From Anabaena sphaerica FACHB-251 (lineage in GTDB: Bacteria > Cyanobacteriota > Cyanobacteriia > Cyanobacteriales > Nostocaceae): a stretch of DNA of 64,000 nt. The notes below the pieces were generated by a model, which saw only the letters and a program-made list of their open reading frames with translations, searched no databases and was not told the DNA's origin. Position numbers and translations under genes: made by a program. Positions 1 to 9,259 of the stretch are shown piece by piece. How positions within the stretch are numbered: position 1 is the stretch's first letter; every line of letters starts with the position of its first letter. The stretch covers positions 496,001 through 560,000 of the forward strand of contig NZ_JACJQU010000001.1 of the NCBI RefSeq assembly GCF_014696825.1, given 5' to 3'.

Positions 1-45
1 TAATTGATTTTCAAGCTTCTCAACTTGAGAGGCGTGAAGGAATAT

Positions 46-1371
46 ATGGCAAAATTTAGTGTTTCCCTGGCTTTAAGTATGGCAACCCTAGCCAGTGGTT
101 TTCTCTTAGGCGCTTGTGAAAATACCACCACAACCAATGGTGTGGCCAGCAACGGAACTACCGCCACCCCAGCAGCCAACACCACTACCACGGCTGCTAG
201 TGCTAAAGGCTTAAAAATAGGCAGTTTATTACCAACAACAGGTGATTTAGCTTCCATCGGACAACAAATGGTTGGTTCAGTTCCCCTGCTGGTGGAAACT
301 GTCAACGCTTGCGGTGGTGTCAACGGAGAAAAAGTCACATTAGTAGAAGTAGACGACCAAACCAAACCCGAAACCGGTGCAGCAGGTATGACCAAACTAG
401 CAACGGTGGATAAAGTTGCTGGTGTAGTTGGTTCCTTTGCTAGTAGCGTTTCTACAGCTGCTATCTCAGTTGCTGCTCCTAACAAAGTCATGCTAGTTTC
501 CCCTGGTAGTACCAGCCCCGTATTTACCGAAAAAGCCCAAAAAGGCGATTTTAAAGGATATTGGGCGCGGACTGCTCCTCCAGATACCTACCAAGCATTA
601 GCTTTAGCCCAACTTGCTAAGAAAAAAGGTTTTAAAAGAGTTTCTACAGTCGTCATCAACAACGACTATGGCGTAGGTTTTGAAAAAGCATTTGTGCAAA
701 CTTTTGAAAAATTGGGTGGAACCGTAGTTAATAAAGATAAACCTGTCCGCTATGACCCCAAAGCCCAAACCTTTGAAACAGAAGCGGGTGCTGCTTTCGC
801 TGGTAAACCTGATGCTGTATTAGCGGTTATGTATGCGGAAACAGGTAGTTTATTCCTTAAAGCTGCTTACCAGCAAGGTGTAGCCAAGGGAGTACAGATC
901 ATGCTGACTGACGGAGTGAAATCAGATAGTTTCCCTGAACAAGTAGGTAAAGGTCCTGATGGCAAATATCTGTTATCTGGGGCGATAGGTACAGTTCCCG
1001 GTTCCAGTGGTAAAGGTTTAGAAGCCTTTAATAAATTGTGGAAAGACAAAAAAGGCGGTACGCCAGGAGAATACGCACCTCAAGCCTGGGATGCTGGGGC
1101 TTTGTTGGTATTAGCAGCCCAAGCAGCCAAGGAAAATACAGGTGTAGGTATTGCTAGTAAAATTCGGGAAGTTTCTGCTGGTGATGGTACACCTGTGAGT
1201 GATGTTTGTGCAGGACTGAAGCTACTTAAAGAAGGGAAAAAGATTAATTACCAAGGTGCCAGCGGTGATGTGGATGTCGATGCTAACGGTGATGTAATTG
1301 GTGTCTACGATGTGTGGACTGTGGAAAATGACGGCAAAATCAAGGTGATAGACAAGGTTAGTCCTAAGTAG
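46..1371 (+). CDS. ABC transporter substrate-binding lipoprotein (branched-chain/neutral amino acid type)
   Basis: The 441-residue protein is a periplasmic ligand-binding component of the Leu/Ile/Val-binding (NatB/LivJ-like) family, which passes amino acids or related compounds to an ABC permease. It starts with a lysine-containing hydrophobic signal that ends in a lipobox (FLLGAC), so it should be a membrane-anchored lipoprotein. A Thr/Ala/Asn-rich linker of about 35 residues follows, then the type-1 periplasmic fold beginning near KIGSLLPTTGDLASIG. I chose the ATG at 46 because AAGGA lies just upstream; a TTG at 4 would place extra residues before the signal peptide. No permease or ATPase gene is adjacent in the window. 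The substrate is not determined. Confidence 0.85.
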   Translation: MAKFSVSLALSMATLASGFLLGACENTTTTNGVASNGTTATPAANTTTTAASAKGLKIGSLLPTTGDLASIGQQMVGSVPLLVETVNACGGVNGEKVTLVEVDDQTKPETGAAGMTKLATVDKVAGVVGSFASSVSTAAISVAAPNKVMLVSPGSTSPVFTEKAQKGDFKGYWARTAPPDTYQALALAQLAKKKGFKRVSTVVINNDYGVGFEKAFVQTFEKLGGTVVNKDKPVRYDPKAQTFETEAGAAFAGKPDAVLAVMYAETGSLFLKAAYQQGVAKGVQIMLTDGVKSDSFPEQVGKGPDGKYLLSGAIGTVPGSSGKGLEAFNKLWKDKKGGTPGEYAPQAWDAGALLVLAAQAAKENTGVGIASKIREVSAGDGTPVSDVCAGLKLLKEGKKINYQGASGDVDVDANGDVIGVYDVWTVENDGKIKVIDKVSPK

Positions 1372-1466
1372 AGGCAGGAGGCAGGAAGCAGGAGGCGGGA
1401 GGCAGGAAGCAGGAGATAATATCTTATTTTCCCCATCTCCCCAGTCCCCAGTCCCCAGTCCCTAGT
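1372..1466. repeat. Heptameric short tandem repeats (GGCAGGA and CCCAGTC types)
   Basis: Between two convergent genes there are about six GGCAGGA-like heptamers with small variations, then about four CCCAGTC-like heptamers near 1440-1465. Such arrays are the short tandemly repeated repetitive (STRR) sequences known from heterocystous cyanobacteria. They also occur near 6067, 18140, 38040, 42910 and 45725. Confidence 0.8.
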
Positions 1467-1469
1467 CAA

Positions 1470-2240
1470 TTAAAAACCGCTAAAGTTGTAACCAACGCCA
1501 AACAACACACCGACATCAGTTTGATTAAAAAATCCAGCATTTACAGCGGCTGTGGCGGTGAATCTATTATTTAGAGGTATATCAATACCACCAGTTACTA
1601 GTAAAGCAGTTTCAGAGTTATCACCTGTTTTAATGGCTGCACCCGCTCCCACATAAGGAGCAATAGGTAAAGGTTCAGCAAGGGGATCTCCTACCTGCTG
1701 GAAGGAGAAATCGTAGGTGAGAGGAATAAGAAATGTAGTATCATCTCCTAAAATTACCGATGGTCTTGCTGATAAAGACCTTGTGAAACCGATTTTGCTG
1801 ATGACTGTGAAATTACCATCGGCTAAGGCTGAATCTCCACCACTTAAACCGATGTTGCCAGCAACGCCAATATAGCTGCTACCACCACGGGTAGGTCTTC
1901 CTAGATCAATATCGGATTGTGCTATTTGATTGGGCTGTGCTACTTGAGCAGCAGATGGCTGGGATGTAGGCTCTGTATCTTCAGAAGTCAGCATTATTGA
2001 TGAGGTGGCCACTGTGCCTGGAACGGGTATGATTGTCCGATTAGGCGTTTTTTCTGTAGCGGCGTTGGGAAACTGTTTTACTTCGGACACAGTGGTTGTG
2101 GTGAGTTCTGTGCTTTCCTGGTTCTCAGGCATTACAGCCGTAGGGGGCTGGGTTGTTTGAGCAGTTGCAGAGAGGCTACTAGCTAAAACTGTTAAGGCTG
2201 CTAGACTTGGCAAGCAAAAAAGATTTTTACGTAGAAACAT
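1470..2240 (-). CDS. Putative outer-membrane beta-barrel protein
   Basis: The 256-residue protein has a signal peptide (MFLRKN, hydrophobic core, then a site near SATAQ). A low-complexity Thr/Pro/Gln-rich region of about 90 residues follows. From about residue 125, alternating polar and aromatic short strands resemble a small outer-membrane barrel, and the chain ends in YNFSGF, an aromatic C-terminus typical of barrel proteins. Phrases such as PYVGAGAAIKTGD and GGIDIPLNNRFTATAAVNAGF fit beta-hairpins. The ATG at 2240 is preferred because it begins directly with the signal peptide; a TTG 81 bases further out adds an unlikely leader. I do not recognise a named family. The gene is convergent with the upstream transporter gene. 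Confidence 0.65.
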   Translation of the reverse strand: MFLRKNLFCLPSLAALTVLASSLSATAQTTQPPTAVMPENQESTELTTTTVSEVKQFPNAATEKTPNRTIIPVPGTVATSSIMLTSEDTEPTSQPSAAQVAQPNQIAQSDIDLGRPTRGGSSYIGVAGNIGLSGGDSALADGNFTVISKIGFTRSLSARPSVILGDDTTFLIPLTYDFSFQQVGDPLAEPLPIAPYVGAGAAIKTGDNSETALLVTGGIDIPLNNRFTATAAVNAGFFNQTDVGVLFGVGYNFSGF

Positions 2241-2783
2241 AGTATTCACATTCACTCCTGCATGAATTAGGACAACAACTGATGATTGTTGCTGTGGGTT
2301 TAATGTAACAAATTTGAGCAATACTCAACATTTAACACCAAAAAATCGTTTTTACATCTTTAATTTGACGTATACAATTGAGGTTTAGAGACCAACCAAT
2401 ACATAGTAAATCCTGAATCTGATAGATGACATGGGAATATCTCAATTTTGCCAAAAAGCCTAAGATTCAGGCAACATCAGGATGTAGAGTGTTTTGTGGG
2501 GGATGCCACGCTGGCGTTATCAGCCTATTGTCTGATCAACCCTAATTTAAAATCTTCTCTCTAGAAAGATGCTGGTGTGCGATCGCCTTTAGGCAGGAAA
2601 TTTTCAAAGATGGGAGGATGGAAGAAACTCATTTCAGGTTTAGTTATTTTAATTAGTGAATTGTAAATTTTTGTAAAATTGATGTCTTCAAGACTAGAAA
2701 GCTGAGATCTAGATAGCTAAACTAACAAAAAGTGCATCTGTACTGTTAATTATAAAAATTGTAGATATGGCGCTATAGCCTGA
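2241..2783. other. Intergenic region between divergent genes
   Basis: About 540 bases between the divergent barrel and sbcC genes should hold both promoters. At 2501-2525 it carries a GC-rich mini-repeat (GCCACGCTGGCGTTATCAGC), and at 2579-2586 a GCGATCGC octamer. I see no convincing coding sequence or RNA gene. Confidence 0.5.
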
Positions 2784-5700
2784 ATGATCCCAGTCCAACT
2801 TATCCTGAAAAACTTCCTTAGTTACCGTGATGCAACTTTAGATTTTGGCGGTTTGCATACGGCTTGTATTTGTGGTTCTAATGGTGCGGGTAAATCTTCT
2901 CTTCTGGAAGCTATCACTTGGGCTATTTGGGGTGAAAGCCGTGCCACTGTAGAAGATGACGTGATTTATTCTGGCGCAAAAGAAGTCAGAGTTGATTTTA
3001 CTTTCTACAATAACCAGCAGAAATATCGGGTGATTCGTACCCGTCTTCGGGGTGCAACTAGCGTTCTGGAATTTCAAATTGAAACTCCTGCTGGCTTTCG
3101 TCCTCTAACTGGTAAAGGGGTGCGAGCAACGCAGGATGTAATTTTACAACATATCAAGCTCGATTACGAGACTTTTATTAATTCTGCTTACCTGCGTCAA
3201 GGTCGAGCCGATGAATTTATGCTCAAGCGTCCTACGGAACGCAAGGAAATTTTAGCGGAGTTGTTAAAACTTAATCAATATGATCAATTGGAAGAACGGG
3301 CTAAGGACAATTCTAAACAGTATAAAGGACGGGCGGAAGAGTTAGAGCGTTCTTTGGATAATATCAAATCTCAACTCCAACAACGGGAAACAACCAAAGC
3401 CGAACGAGCAGGGTTAGAAGTTCAACTAAATCAACTCCAACAACAGCAAGCTTTTGATAATATTCAATTACAAAGTTTGCAAGTTGCTCAACACCAACGC
3501 CAAAATTTAGCAGAAAAACTGAGTTTTGTGAGGCATCAATATCAAAATCTGAGTCAAGATGGCGATCGCCTACATCAAGATCAGTTAGTTGTCAAATCCC
3601 AATTAGCGGATTTAGAATCTATTTTAAATCAATCAGCCCAAATTCAAGCCGGATACGCTCAATATCAAAGTCTGCAATCTCAAGAAGAAGCTTTTGCTGC
3701 TAAATTTGAACAACATACCCGCGCTATTAGTTTACGCCAACAACAGCAACAACAGCTTGCTAAACAAATCCAATCTCTTGAACGCCAACTGCAACAAGCC
3801 GAAGCTCAGTTAGAAGCTTTAGAACAACAAGAGCGAGAACTTCAACAAACTCTCACCAAAGCCGCAGAAGTAGACCCAGCTTTATCGCAATTAGCTGCTG
3901 CTCGTGAGCATCTCAATTATTTGGATCAATTGCAAATGCAAGTAAATCCTTTATTGCAACAACGAGCAAATTTACAAAGTCAGTTAGATCGCACTCATGC
4001 TAGTTTAGTGGCGCGTCTGGAACAGTTGCAAGCTACAGAAAATCAACTTCAAAGTCAAAATCGCCGCCAACCCCAGTTGCAACAAGCCGTGATGGATGTG
4101 GGTATTCAGATTGAACAGTTGGAGAAAAAACGCGTTTATTTGCAAAGGGTGCAGGAAAAAGGACATGAACGTCGGCACTTCATTGAACGTTTACAAGCTC
4201 ACCAACGAGACTACGAGAAATTGCTGGGAGAATTAGAGCAAAAAATACAAATGCTCCAAAATCCTAATGCTTTGTGTCCCTTGTGTGAACGTCCTCTAGA
4301 TGAGCATCACTGGAGTCGAGTTATCCAAAAAACCCAACTTGAATACGAAGATACTCAAGGGCAATTTTGGGTAGTGCGGGAACAGATGGCGGTTTCTGAC
4401 CGAGAAATTCAGGTATTAAGGCAGGAATACAGGGAAATATCCCAGCAATTAGCAGCTTATGATGCTTTGCGGGAACAACGGGGACAATTAGCCGCTCAGT
4501 TGCAAGCTACAGCAGATATTCAAGAACAGCTACAACAAATTGCCGCAGAAAAGCAAAATTTAGAGTGTTCTTTGCAAGGTAATTATGCACCTGATCAGCA
4601 AGCAGAACTTCAAGAGTTAGACCAAAATTTACAACAACTCAATTACAATGAACGAGACCACGCTTTGGCTAGAAGTGAAGTTGAGCGTTGGCGGTGGGCA
4701 GAAATAAAACAAGCGCAGATTAAAGATGCCAAGAAAAAACAATTTCAACTAGCAGCGCGAAAACCAGAACTAGAAGCTAGTATTCACGAATTTAAAGCCA
4801 CAATTCAGTCAGAACAAACAGATTCGGATATAGCGAGACAAATAAACGCCTTGGAACAGGAAATCAAGGAAATTGCTTACAGTTCTGAGCAACACAACAA
4901 CTTACGCCAAGGTGTAAGAGAGTTTCAATCTTGGCAGATGCGCTATCAACAGTTATTATCTGCTCAACAGCAATATCCCCAAATTGCGAAAAGGTTAGAG
5001 GATTTAACAGCTTCTAAAAATAGCAGATTAGTAGAGCAGCAAAAACTTGCTAGTCAAATTGACATTATTGAGGAGCAATTAAAAGCTACTGCTAACCCCA
5101 TCGAGCAAATTAATGCTTTAGAGCAGCAAATAGCAATTCGCCGCCGGGAACTGGATGAAAAAATAGCTTATTTGGGGCGTTTAGAACAGCGGGTACATCA
5201 GTTAGAAATGCTGCAAAATCAGTATGAACAAGAGCAGGAACAATTAAAATATTGTAAACAGCAACAGCGCGTTTATCAGGAATTAACGCAAGCTTTTGGT
5301 AAAAATGGTATCCAAGCTTTGATGATTGAGAATGTGTTACCACAACTGGAAGCTGAGACAAATCAACTACTTTCGCGTTTGAGTGCAAATCAATTGCACG
5401 TACAATTTGTCACCCAAAAAGCAGGAAGAAGTGGCAAGTCAACCAGGAAAAATGCCAAGTTGATTGATACTTTAGATATTTTAATTGCTGATGCGAGGGG
5501 AACGCGAGCGTATGAAACTTATTCTGGGGGGGAAGCGTTTAGAATTAACTTTGCGATTCGATTAGCGTTGGCGAAATTATTAGCGCAGCGTGCAGGTGCT
5601 GCACTGCAACTGTTAATTATAGATGAAGGGTTTGGTACACAAGATACAGAAGGCTGCGATCGCTTGATTGCGGCAATAAATGCGATCGCTGCTGATTTCG

Positions 5701-5807
5701 CTTGTATCCTGACTGTAACTCATATTCCCCACCTCAAAGAAGCTTTTCAAGCCCGGATAGAAGTTAATAAAACTCAGCAAGGTTCACATTTATCTTTGTC
5801 AATTTGA
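2784..5807 (+). CDS. sbcC: SbcC/Rad50-type nuclease-associated SMC ATPase
   Basis: The 1007-residue protein is the ATPase subunit of the SbcCD (Mre11-Rad50 type) complex, which processes DNA double-strand ends and hairpins in the cytoplasm. The N-terminal Walker A motif is GSNGAGKSS. Long Gln-rich coiled coils flank a zinc-hook CPLC motif near residue 498. The C-terminal half-site has the ABC signature YSGGEAFRI and Walker B with LLIIDEGFGTQD, so both ATPase halves are complete and the length is normal for the family. The ATG at 2784 directly begins the conserved IPVQLILKNFLSYRD start. The nuclease partner SbcD is not beside it: upstream is a divergent gene and downstream is a 1.1 kb repeat-rich gap. 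Confidence 0.93.
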   Translation: MIPVQLILKNFLSYRDATLDFGGLHTACICGSNGAGKSSLLEAITWAIWGESRATVEDDVIYSGAKEVRVDFTFYNNQQKYRVIRTRLRGATSVLEFQIETPAGFRPLTGKGVRATQDVILQHIKLDYETFINSAYLRQGRADEFMLKRPTERKEILAELLKLNQYDQLEERAKDNSKQYKGRAEELERSLDNIKSQLQQRETTKAERAGLEVQLNQLQQQQAFDNIQLQSLQVAQHQRQNLAEKLSFVRHQYQNLSQDGDRLHQDQLVVKSQLADLESILNQSAQIQAGYAQYQSLQSQEEAFAAKFEQHTRAISLRQQQQQQLAKQIQSLERQLQQAEAQLEALEQQERELQQTLTKAAEVDPALSQLAAAREHLNYLDQLQMQVNPLLQQRANLQSQLDRTHASLVARLEQLQATENQLQSQNRRQPQLQQAVMDVGIQIEQLEKKRVYLQRVQEKGHERRHFIERLQAHQRDYEKLLGELEQKIQMLQNPNALCPLCERPLDEHHWSRVIQKTQLEYEDTQGQFWVVREQMAVSDREIQVLRQEYREISQQLAAYDALREQRGQLAAQLQATADIQEQLQQIAAEKQNLECSLQGNYAPDQQAELQELDQNLQQLNYNERDHALARSEVERWRWAEIKQAQIKDAKKKQFQLAARKPELEASIHEFKATIQSEQTDSDIARQINALEQEIKEIAYSSEQHNNLRQGVREFQSWQMRYQQLLSAQQQYPQIAKRLEDLTASKNSRLVEQQKLASQIDIIEEQLKATANPIEQINALEQQIAIRRRELDEKIAYLGRLEQRVHQLEMLQNQYEQEQEQLKYCKQQQRVYQELTQAFGKNGIQALMIENVLPQLEAETNQLLSRLSANQLHVQFVTQKAGRSGKSTRKNAKLIDTLDILIADARGTRAYETYSGGEAFRINFAIRLALAKLLAQRAGAALQLLIIDEGFGTQDTEGCDRLIAAINAIAADFACILTVTHIPHLKEAFQARIEVNKTQQGSHLSLSI

Positions 5808-5965
5808 TACTCGTCCAACTGCTCTTGTATCAGCCAACACCTTAACTTTTTCTTCATAGGACTTACGCAAGTGTCACATCATCTCTTGTAGAGTGCGTTA
5901 GAGTGCATAAATCCTGTCAATAAACAGATTTTTAAGATCTGACACACCCTACTATAGCAGGAGTT

Positions 5966-6042
5966 AGGAGTCAGGAGTAAAACCCTTTTGTAGTGGCAGT
6001 TTCATTATCAATGGATGTCCTAACCACCCTGTCCATGGCTAT
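5966..6042 (+). repeat. 77 bp dispersed repeat, copy 1
   Basis: By direct comparison this segment matches 42924-43000 at 75 of 77 positions, in the same orientation. It runs from AGGAGTCAGGAGTAAAACCC through ATGGATGTCCTAACCACC to CCATGGCTAT. Both copies are joined on the left to GTCAGGA-type heptamers. It has no obvious coding capacity. Confidence 0.9.
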
Positions 6043-6066
6043 TATAATATGCCAGTTGCTTCAAGA

Positions 6067-6239
6067 GGCAGGAGGCAGGAGGAACCCACGTTTTAAAACG
6101 TGGGATTGAAGCAAGGACGCTTTGTATCTGGCGCTATGCGTCTCGATACAATTCCTCTTTTAAACTGGGCTTGAGACCCAGAACTAAAGTTTTAATTCAT
6201 ACTTCTTCCCTCCAGCAAGACAGCCCTCTGCCTCCTGCC
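6067..6239. mobile_element. Small hairpin element bracketed by inverted GGCAGGA repeats (possible IS200/IS605-derived remnant)
   Basis: A perfect 20 bp palindrome, CCCACGTTTTAAAACGTGGG, lies at 6085-6104. A second hairpin at 6165-6181 has stem CTGGG/CCCAG with a 7-base loop. The whole is bracketed by GGCAGGAGGCAG at 6067-6078 and its reverse complement at 6228-6239. Subterminal imperfect palindromes at both ends are typical of IS200/IS605-type elements and their transposase-less derivatives. No transposase or tnpB is present, so the family assignment is an inference. Confidence 0.4.
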
Positions 6240-6346
6240 TTCTTTGTAAGTCTTGCTGCAAATGAATACGTATGTATTGGTTACTTAAGTACAGGAATAC
6301 ATATTGGTGTCTTAAGTATAAAATATCATAGTTTATTTAAACTACC

Positions 6347-6376
6347 TTGACATTAGACAGGTTTATTCGTGATAAT
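6347..6376 (+). promoter_or_regulatory. Candidate sigma-70 type promoter
   Basis: A perfect TTGACA at 6347-6352 is followed after 18 bases by GATAAT at 6371-6376, close to the consensus pair. It points toward the GGDEF-EAL gene, about 555 bases downstream, which would imply a long untranslated leader or a separate small transcript. Confidence 0.4.
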
Positions 6377-6930
6377 ACTTATGTTATACCCTAAATACCA
6401 CTGGCAAATAGTTAGAACTGCACGGCAATAACATTGCTTATAATATGGTTGCTTTTTACTAAAAAGTTATTTTTTGAGACCCTGCTTCTGTCTGGATTCT
6501 AGCTAATGAGCAAATTACCAGAATACTTTTAACAGTATTTTATATTCTTAGAAAATTGAATCCGGAAATTTCGAGTTAGATAAAATATACCTGATCTTGA
6601 TATGCTAGTGAAAACACTGATAGCTATGCCATGTCTGAAGATTAAAGGCTTAGATATCTCCAGATGTGTAGAAACTGGAAGATACAGCATATTACTGGCA
6701 GGTAAGCTGTTGTGTATTAAAAATGCACAACAGCAAGTCAAAAGTCAAAAGTGAAGACAGGTTGAACCTTCTGTATCGAATATCGTCATATCCAATTTAG
6801 CCGCACATCAGCTTATTTTGAATTCAGGGACGCATTACCAAGGTAAAAATAATAAATCTTAATGGATTATGCAAAATCAACAATACAAAAATAATCAAAT
6901 CAGAAGCATTCTACTAAAGCAAAGACTAAT

Positions 6931-8952
6931 ATGATAATTTTTATGATTGGGGTAATCAGCTGCTTAGGGATTCAGTTAATTATCTGGCATAGTTTTAATT
7001 TTCTCTCACCACAATTTAGTCATGAAAAAAACGAAAAATATCAAAATACGAAGATAGACCAAGTAAATTCAGCCGAATATTTGGCAAAGAAATTACAAAT
7101 GGAAAAGGCTGAACGTCAAAGAATCCAAACAGAATTAGAAAAATTCCTGGTTTTGCAAAAAGCAACTCTAGAGTCTACTAAAGACGCTATTTTAATTTTA
7201 GATAGTCTAGATAGAATTATAGGTTTTAATCAAAATTTTCTTCAGATGTGGGGCATTACGGAATTATTAATAAAATCAGGTAATTACAAACAAGCCCTAA
7301 GAATTGCCATGAGAAAACTAGATAATCCCAAATATTATCTGTCTAGATTAAGAGAATTAAATCAAAATAGGGATATTAAAATTAATGATCTCATCCTTTT
7401 TAAGGATGGAAGAGTATTTAATCCTTATTACCAACAACAGCATATTGGTGAAAAAAATATTGGCAAGATTTGGAGTTTTCGTGATATCACTGCGGAAAAA
7501 TTAGCATCAGCTACAATTCATTATCAAGCTTTACATGACACTTTAACTAATTTGCCAAACAGAGTCCTATTTCATAATCTACTCATGGCATCTTTGAAAA
7601 AAGTCAGTCATAGTCATACTCTGGCCGTATGTTTTTTAGACTTAGACCGATTCAAAAAAATTAACGACAGTTTAGGTCATGCTATTGGTGATCAATTATT
7701 ACAAATGGTTGCCCAACGGCTCAGGGAATGTCTGTGTCCTGGTGATATAATTGCGCGTTGGGGAGGGGATGAGTTCACTATTATTTTACCAGAAATTAGT
7801 GATAGCAAGGATGTAAATCTTATCCAAGAGCGTATATTCGCAGCTTTTAAAGAAGGATTTAAAATAGATAATTACCACTTAAATATTAGCCCTAGTATTG
7901 GTATTGCTTTATATCCCCAACATGGAGAAGATGCAGAAACTCTGATTAAAAATGCTGATGCGGCATTATCCCGTGTAAAATTACAGGGACGTAATAATTA
8001 CAAACTCTATCACCCAGCTATCAATTCCCAAGCTACAGAATTGTTCATTTTAGAAAATAGTTTGCACCATGCCTTAGAGAGGCAAGAATTTAAAGTTTAC
8101 TACCAACCGCAAGTAAACAGTTCTACGGGTGAAATTACTAAAATGGAAGCTCTACTGCGTTGGCAACATCCAGAATTAGGTTTAATTCCACCGGCTACTT
8201 TTATTCCTATTGCTGAAGAAACTGGATTAATTTTACCAATTTCCGAATGGGTTTTGAAAACTGCCTGTTTACAAAACAAATCTTGGCAGCAGAATCTAAA
8301 TTTACCATCTTTATCAGTGGCTGTGAATCTTTCAGCTAGACAATTTCAGCAACCTAACTTAGTTGACATGGTAGAACAAGTTCTATCAGAAACTAAATTG
8401 GAACACAAATATTTAGAGTTAGAAATTACTGAAACTGTGGCTATGCAAGATGTGGAATTGACTAGAAAGATTTTAAAAGAATTAGATCAGATAGGAGTGA
8501 CTATATCGATAGATGACTTTGGTACAGGATATTCTTCTCTCAGTTATTTAAAAGACTTTCCCATTCATGCCTTAAAAATTGATCAGTCTTTTGTGCGTGA
8601 TCTCGCTAATGGTGATAATCAGACAGCGATTACAACAGCGATAATTGCCTTAGCACATGGACTGAATTTAGCAGTAGTTGCGGAAGGAGTCGAAACTGAA
8701 GAACAGTTCAATTTATTGCGAATCCTTGAGTGTGAAGTTATGCAAGGGTATCTTTTTAGTCACCCCCTATCATCTGAAGAAGCCACGAGGATGCTGAGAG
8801 CATATCACCCGATTGATACTCCCCCGTCAAGCTTACGTTGTGGTGGAGGAAAATTATTATTTAACAAAAACCTAATTTTTAGTACAATTACCAACGAGTC
8901 TTACAGTCTTTCCACAAGCGTGGATTTACGTGTGTCTCACAATATTTTATAG
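6931..8952 (+). CDS. Membrane-anchored PAS-GGDEF-EAL cyclic-di-GMP protein
   Basis: The 673-residue protein has an N-terminal membrane segment (about residues 3-25), a short coiled coil, a PAS-like sensor region (about 60-190), a diguanylate cyclase domain with intact GGDEF (in ARWGGDEFTII) and a phosphodiesterase EAL domain. The EAL domain keeps the key motifs MEALLRW, NLSARQF, ELEITET, DDFGTGYSSL, LKIDQSF and AEGVETEEQ, so hydrolysis of cyclic-di-GMP is likely. The inhibitory RxxD site before GGDEF is absent (CPGD at that place). A tail of about 45 residues after the EAL domain (from PPSSLRCGG) does not look like family sequence and may be read-through into former intergenic DNA. It is probably a signalling protein for motility or surface behaviour. 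Confidence 0.9.
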   Translation: MIIFMIGVISCLGIQLIIWHSFNFLSPQFSHEKNEKYQNTKIDQVNSAEYLAKKLQMEKAERQRIQTELEKFLVLQKATLESTKDAILILDSLDRIIGFNQNFLQMWGITELLIKSGNYKQALRIAMRKLDNPKYYLSRLRELNQNRDIKINDLILFKDGRVFNPYYQQQHIGEKNIGKIWSFRDITAEKLASATIHYQALHDTLTNLPNRVLFHNLLMASLKKVSHSHTLAVCFLDLDRFKKINDSLGHAIGDQLLQMVAQRLRECLCPGDIIARWGGDEFTIILPEISDSKDVNLIQERIFAAFKEGFKIDNYHLNISPSIGIALYPQHGEDAETLIKNADAALSRVKLQGRNNYKLYHPAINSQATELFILENSLHHALERQEFKVYYQPQVNSSTGEITKMEALLRWQHPELGLIPPATFIPIAEETGLILPISEWVLKTACLQNKSWQQNLNLPSLSVAVNLSARQFQQPNLVDMVEQVLSETKLEHKYLELEITETVAMQDVELTRKILKELDQIGVTISIDDFGTGYSSLSYLKDFPIHALKIDQSFVRDLANGDNQTAITTAIIALAHGLNLAVVAEGVETEEQFNLLRILECEVMQGYLFSHPLSSEEATRMLRAYHPIDTPPSSLRCGGGKLLFNKNLIFSTITNESYSLSTSVDLRVSHNIL

Positions 8953-9039
8953 AATTGATGGGAACAAAAATTTCCTACACAATAATTACTAAATACAGCA
9001 AAATTCAGGAGTCAGGAGTAAAATCAGCTTTATACTTAA

Positions 9040-9259
9040 GAGGGTGTTTGAAAAGTCTAAATTCATACTACCGTGAGCGATTAGAAATTCCGCCTACACA
9101 GACAAAACCCATCTGCGTGGGTTCAAAAGCTTTATTTTTCATTAGTCCACGGAGGTAGACTTAGTTTGTGTAGTAGTGTTCGCGCCAGCGTGGCGTTCGC
9201 GGTAGCGTGCCGGAGGCATCAGCCATATTATATTCGCCAAAAACTTTTCAAACATCCTC
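9040..9259. mobile_element. 220 bp MITE with 17 bp terminal inverted repeats
   Basis: The left end GAGGGTGTTTGAAAAGT (9040-9056) and the reverse complement of the right end, GAGGATGTTTGAAAAGT (9243-9259), match at 16 of 17 bases. Both ends are flanked by TAA (9037-9039 and 9260-9262), a 3 bp target duplication. There is no transposase. Ends of this kind with TNA duplications occur in the IS5 superfamily. A GC-rich mini-repeat (AGCGTGGCGTTCGCGG and neighbours, 9178-9226) sits inside it, apparently nested. A short reading frame at 8955-9158 overlaps the element and is not credible. The surrounding 8953-9358 gap holds nothing else beyond another mini-repeat at 9265-9285. Confidence 0.75.

Larger units (their letters stand above)
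5808..6930. other. 1.1 kb repeat-rich intergenic region
   Basis: This stretch has no convincing gene. It contains a 77 bp repeat that recurs near 42.9 kb, GGCAGGA heptamers in inverted orientation around two hairpins, and a good sigma-70 type promoter at 6347-6376 pointing toward the GGDEF-EAL gene. A possible 70-codon minus-strand reading frame at 6529-6741 has no protein-like composition. The space between the promoter and 6931 could be a long leader or a small RNA. Confidence 0.6.

Noticed and set aside
4-45. Upstream TTG start for the substrate-binding protein
   Set aside because: It would put 14 extra residues before a normal lipoprotein signal; the ATG at 46 has a ribosome-binding site.
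1372-1466. CRISPR array
   Set aside because: The units are heptamers in direct tandem without spacers; no cas gene is present in the window.
5110-5388. Antisense gene within sbcC
   Set aside because: It is a shadow reading frame opposite a strongly coding region.
6529-6741. Possible 70-codon minus-strand gene
   Set aside because: No ribosome-binding site, no recognisable domain, and random-looking composition in a repeat-rich gap.
8955-9158. Possible 67-codon gene
   Set aside because: It overlaps the MITE and heptamer repeat sequence, and its translation has no protein-like features.
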